From a virus: a stretch of DNA of 32,084 nt. Shown here piece by piece: positions 7,445 to 16,724 of this stretch. The notes under the pieces are model-generated. The model was not told the origin of the DNA. It saw only the letters and a program-made list of their open reading frames with translations, and did not search any database. The stretch is from the IMG/VR virus record IMGVR_UViG_3300032282_006223, positions 1 through 32,084 of that record. The stretch is one strand, 5' to 3'. The first letter of the stretch is position 1, and the number at the start of each line of letters is the position of its first letter. The translations under genes were made by a program, and so were the position numbers.

Positions 7445-8605
7445 ATGCATATCTTAGAGCAGTACGCTTTGAATAGCGGCGTTAAAATTAAGCAGCCATT
7501 TATTTACGAAAAGTTTTTTCCATTAACTTTTGATAAGTATATTTCTTTTCATCCTGCAACAAAACCTTCTAAAACTTATGATCTATGGCAAGAAGTTATT
7601 AATTTGATTTTTCCTTATTTAGAAAAAAATAATATCAAGATAATTCAAATAGGAGAAAAAGAAGATAAATCGTATTCTGGAGCGATGAATTTACTTGGTT
7701 TGACAAATATTAATCAAACTGCATATATTTTAAAAAATGCCCTTCTTCATGTCGGAGCTGATAGCTTTCCAACTCATGTCGCTTCCTATTACGATAAGAA
7801 AATCGTTAGTCTTTACTCTAATAATTATATTTCCTGCGTAAAACCGTATTTTGGCAATCCACAAAATCAAATTTTGCTTGAACCCACGAGAACTACAAAA
7901 CCTTGTTTTTCTTTTCATGAAACGCCAAAGACGATAAATAAAATAAAACCTGAAATTATCGCCAAAAATATTTTAAAATTATTAGATATAGAAAATTCTA
8001 TAAATATAGACAGTATTTATTTTGGAATGGAATATAATCAGCCTAAGCTTGAATTAGTTCCAAATATGAACATAGATCCAAGGCAGTATAATTCAACAAA
8101 TATTATAGTGAGAATGGATCTAGAATTTAATGAACAAATATTAAGAAATCAATTAAAAATTTGCGATTGTGTTATTTTCACAGATAAATCGATTGATAAA
8201 CAATTATTAATTGATAATAAAAGTAGAATAGCAAAAATAATCTACGAAATCAAAGAAAATAACGATATAGATTTCGCTAATTTCTTGCAATTTAATAGTA
8301 TTCCATATCAGCTTTTCACGTATTTAAAAGGAGATAGTATAGAAAAAATTAAATTAGATTACATAGATCAAGAACAAATTATAGAAATAAATGCAGATTT
8401 AAAAACAAAAATTAAAACTGAAAATATATATAATTTATTCTATAGATCAAATAAAAAAATTCTAAGCAACGGAAAAATATTTTTAAGCGTAAGCTCTTAT
8501 AAAAAAGATATTTCTGCCGCTCAAAATACAGAAGCGGTAATCGATTGCCCTGAGTTTTGGAAAGAGTTAGAGAATTTCTATATTTTCAGGGTTGACAAAA
8601 ACTAA
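7445..8605 (+). CDS. GT9-type glycosyltransferase, C-terminal half plus unknown C-terminal region
   Basis: A 386-aa protein whose first about 180 residues are the nucleotide-sugar-binding half of a GT9 (ADP-heptose:LPS heptosyltransferase-like) enzyme: ISFHPAT (33-39), IIQIGEKED (66-74), LLGLTNINQTAYILKNA (83-99), and GADSFPTHVAS (104-114), the counterpart of the GT9 'G-DTG-MHLA' motif with H111. It starts one base after the stop of the upstream gene (TAATATG), in a different frame, with no ribosome site, and its N-terminus continues the GT9 alignment where the upstream protein stops. The pair therefore looks like one GT9 split at its interdomain hinge, with coupled translation. Residues about 185-386 match nothing I recognise. 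A recent frameshift cannot be excluded, but both frames are otherwise intact. Confidence 0.65.
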   Translation: MHILEQYALNSGVKIKQPFIYEKFFPLTFDKYISFHPATKPSKTYDLWQEVINLIFPYLEKNNIKIIQIGEKEDKSYSGAMNLLGLTNINQTAYILKNALLHVGADSFPTHVASYYDKKIVSLYSNNYISCVKPYFGNPQNQILLEPTRTTKPCFSFHETPKTINKIKPEIIAKNILKLLDIENSINIDSIYFGMEYNQPKLELVPNMNIDPRQYNSTNIIVRMDLEFNEQILRNQLKICDCVIFTDKSIDKQLLIDNKSRIAKIIYEIKENNDIDFANFLQFNSIPYQLFTYLKGDSIEKIKLDYIDQEQIIEINADLKTKIKTENIYNLFYRSNKKILSNGKIFLSVSSYKKDISAAQNTEAVIDCPEFWKELENFYIFRVDKN

Positions 8606-8619
8606 AAAGTTGATATGGT
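8592..8619 (+). promoter_or_regulatory. Candidate sigma70-type promoter giving a leaderless transcript
   Basis: A perfect TTGACA (8592-8597) is followed after 16 bases by TATGGT (8614-8619) with an extended-minus-10 TG at 8611-8612. Initiation about 7 bases beyond the -10 element would fall on the A of the ATG at 8626. There is no Shine-Dalgarno sequence before that ATG. The element overlaps the 3' end of the upstream gene. Support is consensus matching only. Confidence 0.4.
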
Positions 8620-8625
8620 CTAAGT

Positions 8626-9321
8626 ATGACGAATACTAAAAAAACCGTAAGAAATCAAGACGGCTTAATTGAGGGATTGACCTATCATTTCAATGAAGAT
8701 AATTCTATAAATTGGAGAAAAATGATCAAGCCTGAATTTCTTGTTTCTAATAGAGACAGAACTTCAGAAACAGATATAACAAAATTAGAAGATAAAGATC
8801 TTTTAATTCTGCTTGGAGGAATTAAAGATGTAGCTCAAAAGAGAGGATTCACATCAGTAACTTATGATGTCAAGTGTCCATCTGCAGATTATGTAGTTGC
8901 TACTTGCACAATAGACTGGATTCCTAATTATGAAACAGAAAATAATTCTATTCGTTTTTCGGCTATAGGAGATGCTTCTCCAGCTAACACAAAAGATTTT
9001 GCTAAATACTTTCTTGGGCCGATTGCTGAAAATAGAGCGTTTATTAGGTGTGTTAGAAATTTCTTAAAAATTAATATTGTTGGACAAGACGAGATAGGAA
9101 AATCGAAAAATAACGTAGACGAATCCTCTGATTCTACTCCGATATTTGAACCTAATGCTATACTTGAAAAAGTAATGAAAGAAAAAAATATTTCTTTTTC
9201 CAAGCTTAAAGATAAACTTATTAAAGAAAATTATGCCAACGCTGAAAACTTTGTCAGCGTTTCAGATATTCCAAAGATAAAAATTTTTGAATTAATCGAA
9301 AGAATTCAAAAAATGAAGTAA
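8626..9321 (+). CDS. Candidate Rad52/Erf-like single-strand annealing protein
   Basis: A 231-aa protein. The centre (about 65-150) has a beta-strand-rich stretch (TSVTYDVKCPSADYVVATCT) followed by DASPANTKDFAKYF and AENRAFIRCVRNFLKINIVG. That helix recalls the 'AE-RAL-RALRN-LGI' helix common to Rad52, Erf and related annealing proteins, although no diagnostic catalytic motif exists for these families. The last 45 residues look like a separate small helical domain after a Ser/Asp-rich linker, as in Erf-type proteins. Location after the nuclease, replicase and ssDNA-binding genes suits recombination. The gene ends at 9321, directly abutting the convergent stop at 9322 (TAATTA). The start has a possible promoter and no ribosome site. 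Another DNA-binding role is possible. Confidence 0.45.
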   Translation: MTNTKKTVRNQDGLIEGLTYHFNEDNSINWRKMIKPEFLVSNRDRTSETDITKLEDKDLLILLGGIKDVAQKRGFTSVTYDVKCPSADYVVATCTIDWIPNYETENNSIRFSAIGDASPANTKDFAKYFLGPIAENRAFIRCVRNFLKINIVGQDEIGKSKNNVDESSDSTPIFEPNAILEKVMKEKNISFSKLKDKLIKENYANAENFVSVSDIPKIKIFELIERIQKMK

Positions 9322-12300
9322 TTAAATTCCCATTCCCGGAGAATTAGAACCAGCACTGGCAAGCCCTTGTATTTCTACACTTTTAGAACTTGAAGATCCC
9401 AAGCCTTTGAATAAAGAAGCTTCAGTGTTAATAGCTTCAATTCTAAGTTTTATATATTTAGAATCTTCTGGATCATTAAATACTACATATTCTCCACTGT
9501 GAGGAACTTTTGATGAAAATTCTATATCTATAAATTTTCCATTTTTAGATGGCTTAAATGATGTCAATATTATTTGCTTTCCAATGTATCCAGTTGGATA
9601 CAAAATAGAAGTTTTTACTTGAGCATCTAATAAATTAAAATCTGCGTCAGAACTAGAATAAAATTGAGAATAATTAATTTTAAACTTTTTCTCCTCCATA
9701 AATGAACCAGTAAGAATTATATCTGTTATTCTTGAATAATTATTAGGATTTTGAATTACTAAAAATGGAAAGTCTGTAGTTTCATATATTGATCCATAAT
9801 TAGAAAGTTTAAAGTTTAATTTTTCTCCAACTACAAAATCATTGTTTAAAGGAAAAGTTGTTGATGTAGTATAATAAGCATAATATTTAGAGCCATCATT
9901 TGCTTCAAGCGAATAATTAGTTCCAGAAAACAAAAGAGCACTAGGTGTTCTTTGGATAAATCCATTAGCCGGATTAGAAATAGTAATATTATTGCCTGAC
10001 CAGTAATTTTCTAAAGGGTCATAAGCATTTGTATTTATAACTATACCTGTTACGGATCCAACATAAGGAGGAAGAAAAGAAACTAAAGCTGTTATACTTG
10101 GAGTTCCTCCAGCTCCTGCAGCTAAAGTTACAGAAGGATTAGAAGTATAACCTTTTCCTCCGCTATGAATAATGTATCCCGTTATATTTTGATTAGCAGC
10201 ATTGAGTAAAGTAATAGAAGCTTTTTGTTTTTCTAATTGGAAAACAGTTGGGAAATTTTCTAGTATTCTATCATTAGATTCAGAAAAGAAATCTACTCCA
10301 GTTAGATATCTAACGCCCTCGCCAACAAAAGAAATAACAGATCCATCAAATCCACTGACTTGAGAAGTGCCATCTAATCGATAAGTGAGTCTATTGTTTA
10401 GGTAAGCGTCATTAATTCTAATAGTCGGAATGTAATTAAAGCGGCCTGATACTGGATATATTTCATTTAAGTAAGTAGTCAAATAAAACATTCCAGAAAC
10501 TGGTCTTACATCTTCTACATCTTTTCTATGTACATTCTTTCCAGCGATAGAAGGTGGATAGAATTGTATTTTATTAAAGTCTTTATAAATTAAATTAGAG
10601 TTAACAGAAGAAGTGTCTATATCTATTAAAATTCCGGTCTTAAAATCTGGACGCAAATCTTCAGGATTAGACAAAGGACTTCCTGATTTTCCTATCAACA
10701 AAGTACCTGCGCCAATAAATCTTATTCCTGTGACGTAATTTAAATTAGATCCACTTAAAGTTATTAAAGAATTTATAGATCCTGTTGATATATTAATTCC
10801 TGAATTTAAAATTTTTGGAGCGGAAATAGTTATAGTGTTAAATAATTTATCAGGATCGAAACTATTTCTTTGGAAAAACACTTCTCCACTTCCTATAAAA
10901 CCATCTAAGTTTAAGGAGCCATAATCAGCAAAATTTAAATTTGTACCTATACCAACAGGATCTGTACCGCTATAAATTAAATCAAAATCAGGAAAACTAG
11001 AATAAGAAGCAACAGAAACATTTAGTTGACCCGATAAAACTGAATATCCTGTATAAGGTTGATAGAACCCAGTTCCAGTTAGAGTACTAATATCAATAAT
11101 TGATAAATTCTGCGCAATGATATACTGGCCTGTTTTTTTGGTTAAGTGATTATAGCCGCTAATATATAGATCTCTAGATTGTAAAACATTGGCATTTACT
11201 CCTGTAATTACAATTGGATCTTTTAACATATATCCAGTTGTATTTACTCCTGTAATAGTAGTACTTGGATAGAATATACGAGAATATCCAGCTAGTTCAC
11301 CAGTCGTTCCTGATGTCCCTGAGTAAAAGAATTTAAATGCTGAAGATTTTAAGTCTCTGGGTACTGTAACTGTTACTCCGGTTCCAGAAATACTTGAAAC
11401 ATTTTCAAATTTAACTAAATCATTATTTACTCCTAATCCATAAAATTCTAATCCGCTCAAATTATTTCCAGATAATAAAATTGTATCTCCATAATAAGCT
11501 GAAGAAGGTATAATTTTATTAATTGAAGGATTTAAAAATATTAAGCTTTCTTCACTTAAAACAGAAGTATATGGATTAATTAATCTGATCGGTCCATCTG
11601 TTATATCATAAACATTAGGTATGTAAAAACTTATATTACTTATATCTTGAGAAGCAAATGAATTAATAGTTTTACTCATTCCATCTTGCGAGCCTAATAA
11701 AATAGAAGTAACTGTATTTAAAAATTTTCCAGATACATTTATTAATGATCCGGCCATACCGGTAGTTGGAAAAAATCCATCAATACTTAAATTACCGCTT
11801 CTAATATTAAATCCACTTGGATAAGTATAATTGAAATAATCAGAACTTAGATTTAAAAAATCTCCGCTTTGAGCTAAGTCAGGCATTTTAAACACAATAG
11901 CTTGTTCAAATTCTGAACCGCTATTAACAATATCAAATCCCGTTGCAGCATAGCCACCTACGCTTAAAGTTTTAATGTAATACAGATCAGTGCCGAAACC
12001 AGTTAAATATTCTCCTTGGATAAATTGACCTGAATAACCAGAGCAAAATCCAGTTATAACAGGAGTTTTTAAAAAGGTAAAAGTTTTATCAAATCCTCCA
12101 GTTACCTGAGAATAGCTATTATCTAACAAAATTTTACTTTTTCTAATAGAAGACAAGTTAGGAGTATTAATTCTTAGATATCCAAAATCTCTTATATTGT
12201 CATCGACAAAGCCTACGCTAGCATGTAATAAAAGTTCGGTATCAATATTATTTCTTGCTCTTCTATCTGGTTGAAAATCTTGATCTTGGTATGGATTTTT

Positions 12301-14823
12301 TCTTTGAATATTTATTTCATCTATATATCCATCCCAAAGAGAAGAAACATTATTTGCGCCATCAACACCTACAAAAATCTCAAAATTAGAAAATGGCGTT
12401 ACTTTATCGCTGTTTAAGCTAAAATCTAAGTTTGAATTACCATAATCAAAACCATCTCCCGATAAATTTAAGCCGCTTCCATTTAATAAAATTTTTCCAA
12501 AAATAGAAGAGCTATTTATATAGCTTTTTGATATTGATAAATGGTTCCAATTTTTTTCGATTATTTTTCCTGAAAAAACAGGAGTAAACCCTTCCCAATC
12601 TATTCCAGATACTACCACTTGATCAGCGGTGGCAAATATGTTTATACCACTTTTACTTCCTATAATATATTTATTATCTGATGAGCTTAAAGTCGATGAA
12701 GGCTTAAAATCTAATTCAAAGCAGAATGATTTTCCATAACCTAATGGCTGATTTGGGTATTGACCAGTAATATTAAATTTTAAATAAGTAGATGACGCGC
12801 TTGAAAATGAAAAGGTTTTACCATCATATTTAGAATTAGCATCTAATAAAGAAACAAAATTTTTAAAAATATTTTTTCTTGGCCTATATGTTGATTGATA
12901 AGAATAAGATTCTGGATCTTCTGTAGCATTAACCAAAGAATTTACATTACCAGTATCTTGAAAAACTACTTGAGTATCTGGATAAAAATTATGTCCAAAA
13001 AATTCTATATCTCCGCCTATATAATTTTCTAAGGTTGAAATATTTTTTATAACGGGATCGCTTTTAACAATTTGAAAATTTTCAAAAGTAAAAGTTCTAT
13101 TTCCAACATTTGTTAATGTTAAATCATATATGCCAGGAGCTACATTATTTGTATATGAAATACTTGAACCTGCAGAATTCTTATTTAAACTATTTAAAGT
13201 AAAAGATTGATTTTTTGCTCCAAAATTATAGTCTTCAACATATCCAGTAATATAAGGAATATTACTCAGTTTATTCCTATCGCCTCTAATACTATAATCA
13301 GAAGAATTACCTTGTAAAAATAATAAAGTATTTTGATCATCAAATAATTGAAGCCCAGTATTTGGTAATGAGGAAGAGCTATATCTTCCTATATTAGAAA
13401 TTCTTAATTCATCTAAATAACCTTCAAATTTATTGACTCCAAAAGTGCTTTCTAAACCAGTATATAATCTACCTATATACAAACCAAGACCAGCTTGTAA
13501 TGAATTAGATGTCGCAGAATTTGTTGTAGAACTTTGACTAAATACATTTTTAGTAAATACATGAGTATTAGTTCCAATTCTTGAAATTGAAACTTTTGTC
13601 CAAGTATTTATGGGAGTATTGGAAGTCGCAAATGTACCCATTGATGATCCATCAGCGTAAAAACTCCAGTTCGATGAACTTGCTGGTTTATACAAAAAGA
13701 ATCCAGCGGCATCATTTATTAAATCAACTCTACTTGAAGGAATAGAAATAGGATTTATGAAAAATTCAATAGTAAAATCTCCAGCTCCAATCTTGAAATC
13801 TCCATTTGTCGGACTGTCAGCAACCAAATAAGCACCTCCTGAAAAAAGTAAAGATTTATTATAAACTCCAGTTTCAAAATTTTTAACTCCACTATTTAAA
13901 ATATTTTTAGGTTTACGGAAATTTAAACCACTTAAAGTGATAGAACTAACATTTTCTAAATTTTTTCCTATTATAATATTAGATTCTCCAGAATTACAAT
14001 AATACTTTAAAGCAGAAAATACAGATGGAGCACGTAAAACAGAAATAGCAGTTCTAGAAGTAAAAGAAGTGTTATCTTTTGAGTTTATTACAACGTATCC
14101 ACTATGAGCGCCTTCAGGAACAATACCTGAAATTTTATCTCCATTATTACCTACTCCAGTAAATTTAGCTTCTACAAAGCCAGTAGTTATTCCATCTGTT
14201 GAACTAGTAAAATAAACAGGAAAATAACTTTCATTAACGAATGATGTGCTGAAATTCTTACCACTAATAGTCAGTAAATCTCCCTCGTAAGGTAAATTAT
14301 CACTAAAACCGCTAATAAAAATCCTGCCTAAAAAGTCAAAATTGCTTATAGTATTTACTATTCCACTATTATTATAACCACTAATTCTTATTGGACCTGT
14401 CGTATAACCACTAGGCACTTTAACCATTAATCCACCGCTAGTTTCATTATAAAATATATTCGTGCCTGTTATATTATTGAAAGAAACATAACTTACTCCA
14501 GTTAACGACTTTCCGCTAATAGCTACAAATTCTCCAACTTCTTGGGAAGGCGGAGTAACAGAATCAATTTTTGGAATCGGAAAAAATGAAATTCCGCTTT
14601 TAAACAAAGGATCAGAAACTGATTGACCAGTTATAAAATAAAAATTTACATCTCCATAAGAAATATTTTCTGGAACACTAAATTCTATATATTCAGGAGA
14701 AGCATCATAGTAAGAAAAATCAATAAAACCTTGTCTTGGCACCTCCAAACCGCTTAATGCATATAAACCGAAACCGGTTACACGCATTGTTTGATTTATA
14801 TTTCCTGTATTGTAAGTTGGCAT
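9322..14823 (-). CDS. Large IPT/TIG and LamG-like multidomain phage structural protein
   Basis: An 1833-aa beta-rich protein, probably a virion surface or tail appendage. I see about eight IPT/TIG-like Ig-fold units with the pattern 'P-I-x-x-xP-x-x-x-G-x-x-v-x-ISGk-l-x-x-v': near residues 98, 187, 270, 597, 930, 1010, 1105 and 1335. Two ConA/LamG-like modules lie at about 326-504 (DFTIEFFINP ... GYLDELRISN) and 670-850 (FCFELDFKP ... GYIDEINIQR). Near 1549-1590 is a GGKGYTSNPSVTLAAGAGG segment of the GxGY type also seen in two downstream genes. The C-terminus is Ser/Gly-rich. The start follows the upstream stop by one base (TAATATG on the minus strand), so it is translationally coupled to the IPT/TIG tube-like gene at 14825. 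LamG and TIG domains suggest glycan or surface contact. I see no signal peptide or enzymatic motif. Confidence 0.75.
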   Translation of the reverse strand: MPTYNTGNINQTMRVTGFGLYALSGLEVPRQGFIDFSYYDASPEYIEFSVPENISYGDVNFYFITGQSVSDPLFKSGISFFPIPKIDSVTPPSQEVGEFVAISGKSLTGVSYVSFNNITGTNIFYNETSGGLMVKVPSGYTTGPIRISGYNNSGIVNTISNFDFLGRIFISGFSDNLPYEGDLLTISGKNFSTSFVNESYFPVYFTSSTDGITTGFVEAKFTGVGNNGDKISGIVPEGAHSGYVVINSKDNTSFTSRTAISVLRAPSVFSALKYYCNSGESNIIIGKNLENVSSITLSGLNFRKPKNILNSGVKNFETGVYNKSLLFSGGAYLVADSPTNGDFKIGAGDFTIEFFINPISIPSSRVDLINDAAGFFLYKPASSSNWSFYADGSSMGTFATSNTPINTWTKVSISRIGTNTHVFTKNVFSQSSTTNSATSNSLQAGLGLYIGRLYTGLESTFGVNKFEGYLDELRISNIGRYSSSSLPNTGLQLFDDQNTLLFLQGNSSDYSIRGDRNKLSNIPYITGYVEDYNFGAKNQSFTLNSLNKNSAGSSISYTNNVAPGIYDLTLTNVGNRTFTFENFQIVKSDPVIKNISTLENYIGGDIEFFGHNFYPDTQVVFQDTGNVNSLVNATEDPESYSYQSTYRPRKNIFKNFVSLLDANSKYDGKTFSFSSASSTYLKFNITGQYPNQPLGYGKSFCFELDFKPSSTLSSSDNKYIIGSKSGINIFATADQVVVSGIDWEGFTPVFSGKIIEKNWNHLSISKSYINSSSIFGKILLNGSGLNLSGDGFDYGNSNLDFSLNSDKVTPFSNFEIFVGVDGANNVSSLWDGYIDEINIQRKNPYQDQDFQPDRRARNNIDTELLLHASVGFVDDNIRDFGYLRINTPNLSSIRKSKILLDNSYSQVTGGFDKTFTFLKTPVITGFCSGYSGQFIQGEYLTGFGTDLYYIKTLSVGGYAATGFDIVNSGSEFEQAIVFKMPDLAQSGDFLNLSSDYFNYTYPSGFNIRSGNLSIDGFFPTTGMAGSLINVSGKFLNTVTSILLGSQDGMSKTINSFASQDISNISFYIPNVYDITDGPIRLINPYTSVLSEESLIFLNPSINKIIPSSAYYGDTILLSGNNLSGLEFYGLGVNNDLVKFENVSSISGTGVTVTVPRDLKSSAFKFFYSGTSGTTGELAGYSRIFYPSTTITGVNTTGYMLKDPIVITGVNANVLQSRDLYISGYNHLTKKTGQYIIAQNLSIIDISTLTGTGFYQPYTGYSVLSGQLNVSVASYSSFPDFDLIYSGTDPVGIGTNLNFADYGSLNLDGFIGSGEVFFQRNSFDPDKLFNTITISAPKILNSGINISTGSINSLITLSGSNLNYVTGIRFIGAGTLLIGKSGSPLSNPEDLRPDFKTGILIDIDTSSVNSNLIYKDFNKIQFYPPSIAGKNVHRKDVEDVRPVSGMFYLTTYLNEIYPVSGRFNYIPTIRINDAYLNNRLTYRLDGTSQVSGFDGSVISFVGEGVRYLTGVDFFSESNDRILENFPTVFQLEKQKASITLLNAANQNITGYIIHSGGKGYTSNPSVTLAAGAGGTPSITALVSFLPPYVGSVTGIVINTNAYDPLENYWSGNNITISNPANGFIQRTPSALLFSGTNYSLEANDGSKYYAYYTTSTTFPLNNDFVVGEKLNFKLSNYGSIYETTDFPFLVIQNPNNYSRITDIILTGSFMEEKKFKINYSQFYSSSDADFNLLDAQVKTSILYPTGYIGKQIILTSFKPSKNGKFIDIEFSSKVPHSGEYVVFNDPEDSKYIKLRIEAINTEASLFKGLGSSSSKSVEIQGLASAGSNSPGMGI

Positions 14824-14824
14824 A

Positions 14825-15904
14825 TTATAATGGCTCGAAATATGGAGCTATTCTTATATCGTTTTTAGACACACTTGTTTTAAAATTAAAAATAGATGTA
14901 GATGAAGTTTCTTCTGTTTCTATAACAATATTAGAAGCGCCCTTTAATCCGGCAGGAGCTACTGCAGTAATTAAAATATTCGATGGATTACTAAATGAGG
15001 AGGCTAATAGATTACCGAAGTATACCTTTTTAACATTAATGAAATTGTTTCCATTTATTGTAACTGTACCTCCGGGTAAGATGACTCTAGGAGTAAAGTC
15101 TGTAATAACTGGCTTAAAATGAGAAAAATCTTGTACTAAAGAAAATTCACCTCTTGCATACCCCTGTGAATCTAAAGATATTTTTTTAGAAGATAAAATG
15201 CCAGAAAAAGATAAAGTATCTAATGGATTAGCTCCAGTTAATAAAGAAATAGATAATGAACATGGTATTCCAGAAGCAGGTAAACTTATATCATAATTAT
15301 CTAATATAAAAGATACATTTTGGCTTCTTTTTCCAAAATAAGCTCTACCGTTTTCGTCAAAACTAGTACTTCCTTCCTTAATGTATTTTGTTACTTCTCT
15401 TTGGTACTGATATCTAAATGAAAGAAAGCTATATCCATTAGAATCAAAGCTAGAACCATTAGCATATCCAGATAAATAAAAGTTTGAAAAATTTAATGGC
15501 GTAATTTCATTTTTAACAGACGGCGTAGAAGCAGAGAATGCACCCTTAAGAGGTTCAAAAACTTTTAACTCTAAATCTACTTTGGCTAAAGTATCTGGTG
15601 TACCATCTATTGAATAAGAAGTTACATAACCGCTATTAAAATATAAACCTCCAAAGTTTCCAGAAATGCCTTGTTCAGAATTGGAGCCTAATAGATATTC
15701 TTTAACAAAATCTTTTCCAGTTAAATAATAAGAAACAGAAAATGTAGTATCAGTAGTATCTTCTGGCGCATATGAATAAGAATTTTTCTTAAACTCTTCA
15801 TTGTAAACTGGAGAGTTTTTGGTATCAAGTGACATATTAACATTAGTGGCTAAAATATCTACGCCACTTAAGCTAAATGTACAATTTTTATAATTAAAAA
15901 ACAT
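14825..15904 (-). CDS. Tail-tube-like structural protein with C-terminal IPT/TIG domain (paralogue 3)
   Basis: A 359-aa protein. The first about 260 residues share a layout with the two genes upstream on this strand: a short N-terminal strand pair, a GLYFNSGYVTSYS segment followed by an alternating strand, and a central 'SF-x-YQYQRE-xxKYIKEG' segment before the last strands. This is the pattern of diverged tail tube or tube-associated proteins. Residues about 265-345 are one clear IPT/TIG domain (FKPVITDFTPRVILPGGTV, then INGNNFINVKKVYFGNL), as in Ig-decorated tube proteins. It overlaps neither neighbour: stop and start at 15904/15905 are adjacent, and the next gene starts one base after its stop. 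A strong AGGAG precedes the start. Structural role is likely; the exact position in the tail is unknown. Confidence 0.55.
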   Translation of the reverse strand: MFFNYKNCTFSLSGVDILATNVNMSLDTKNSPVYNEEFKKNSYSYAPEDTTDTTFSVSYYLTGKDFVKEYLLGSNSEQGISGNFGGLYFNSGYVTSYSIDGTPDTLAKVDLELKVFEPLKGAFSASTPSVKNEITPLNFSNFYLSGYANGSSFDSNGYSFLSFRYQYQREVTKYIKEGSTSFDENGRAYFGKRSQNVSFILDNYDISLPASGIPCSLSISLLTGANPLDTLSFSGILSSKKISLDSQGYARGEFSLVQDFSHFKPVITDFTPRVILPGGTVTINGNNFINVKKVYFGNLLASSFSNPSNILITAVAPAGLKGASNIVIETEETSSTSIFNFKTSVSKNDIRIAPYFEPL

Positions 15905-16714
15905 TTAAAAGCTCCTTTTTAATGATATTTTATTTTTAGCAAAATCGTCAATATTATTAGATAAACTAGAAGAATCTATTTTACTTCCTGAAGTATTGAT
16001 ATTAAAAATAGGTTGATTTCCAAAAGTATTTATATAAACAGTAGAATTTTCAGCAGTAGTTAAATTAACATTGGTAAAATTAGAATTAAAATCATCAATT
16101 GTATAATCAAAAGCCTCTTGAGCATTCGTTAAATTAACTTGAGCAGGACGCTGCTTTCCTACTGCATAAATCGGATCCCATCCCACATCTAAAGAATAAC
16201 TAAAATCTAATACATTATAATTTTGATTTGTTAAATTACCAGAGACTCTTGCATTCCAAGAATGAGCTATCCCAGAACCGCTATTTAAATTATTAATAGA
16301 AACTTTATCTAATAAAGAACCAGACAAATTAGAAAAACAAGAAAAACTAGCATTAGCTTGAACTTTTGAGTTAGGAGTTAAGGATAAAGAAAATCTTGAA
16401 GGATAGAATAAACCGCTAATGCCAGCTAGTTTTAATGTTAATGGAATAGAGGATTCTGGAAAGCTATTAGTAAAAACTCCTGTTTTAATATAATCAAAGG
16501 CTTTAAAAATAGGATCATTTATATTAACTAAATAAGCGAAATCTACACTAGCTTCATCAGCTTTAGTTTTTATTACTTGAGATGAATTTTTTCTACCTAA
16601 GACATAAGTAGAATTAATATTTCTATTTACATTAATACTAGCATTTTGCGCCAGAATTACTCCTGACCCAAAATTTGATTGTATGCTGATGTCACATTCA
16701 TTAAAATATTTCAT
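15905..16714 (-). CDS. Tail-tube-like structural protein (paralogue 2)
   Basis: A 269-aa beta-rich protein. It resembles both flanking minus-strand genes in overall plan: an N-terminal CDISIQSNFGSGVILAQNAS region, a SRFSLSLTPNSKVQANASFSC segment (equivalent to 'GYMTSYT...VRANFSIF' in the 16725 gene), and a DFSYSLDVGWDPIYAVGKQ segment (equivalent to 'NLNINRNVAYYVGSD'). The 'R/W-xPIY-xG' feature is common in phage tube-type proteins. No enzymatic motif, signal peptide or membrane segment is visible. It starts 10 bases after the stop of the 16725 gene with AAGG about 8 bases upstream. Similarity among the three proteins was judged by eye, so paralogy is probable rather than proven. Confidence 0.5.
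   Translation of the reverse strand: MKYFNECDISIQSNFGSGVILAQNASINVNRNINSTYVLGRKNSSQVIKTKADEASVDFAYLVNINDPIFKAFDYIKTGVFTNSFPESSIPLTLKLAGISGLFYPSRFSLSLTPNSKVQANASFSCFSNLSGSLLDKVSINNLNSGSGIAHSWNARVSGNLTNQNYNVLDFSYSLDVGWDPIYAVGKQRPAQVNLTNAQEAFDYTIDDFNSNFTNVNLTTAENSTVYINTFGNQPIFNINTSGSKIDSSSLSNNIDDFAKNKISLKRSF
15912..15916 (-). promoter_or_regulatory. Strong Shine-Dalgarno site of the IPT/TIG tube-like gene
   Basis: AGGAG on the minus strand, 7 bases before the ATG at 15904, inside the end of the upstream gene. It is the best ribosome site in the window and may signal high expression compared with the SD-poor neighbours. Confidence 0.55.
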
Positions 16715-16724
16715 CCCTTAAACC

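Noticed and set aside
7730-9203. Short minus-strand open frames at 7730-7918 and 8928-9203
   Set aside because: Both are antisense to the GT9-half gene and the annealing-protein candidate and show no family features.
14736-15122. 128-aa plus-strand open frame across the junction of two minus-strand genes
   Set aside because: It is antisense to well-supported structural genes, including an IPT/TIG domain, and its translation shows no recognisable features.
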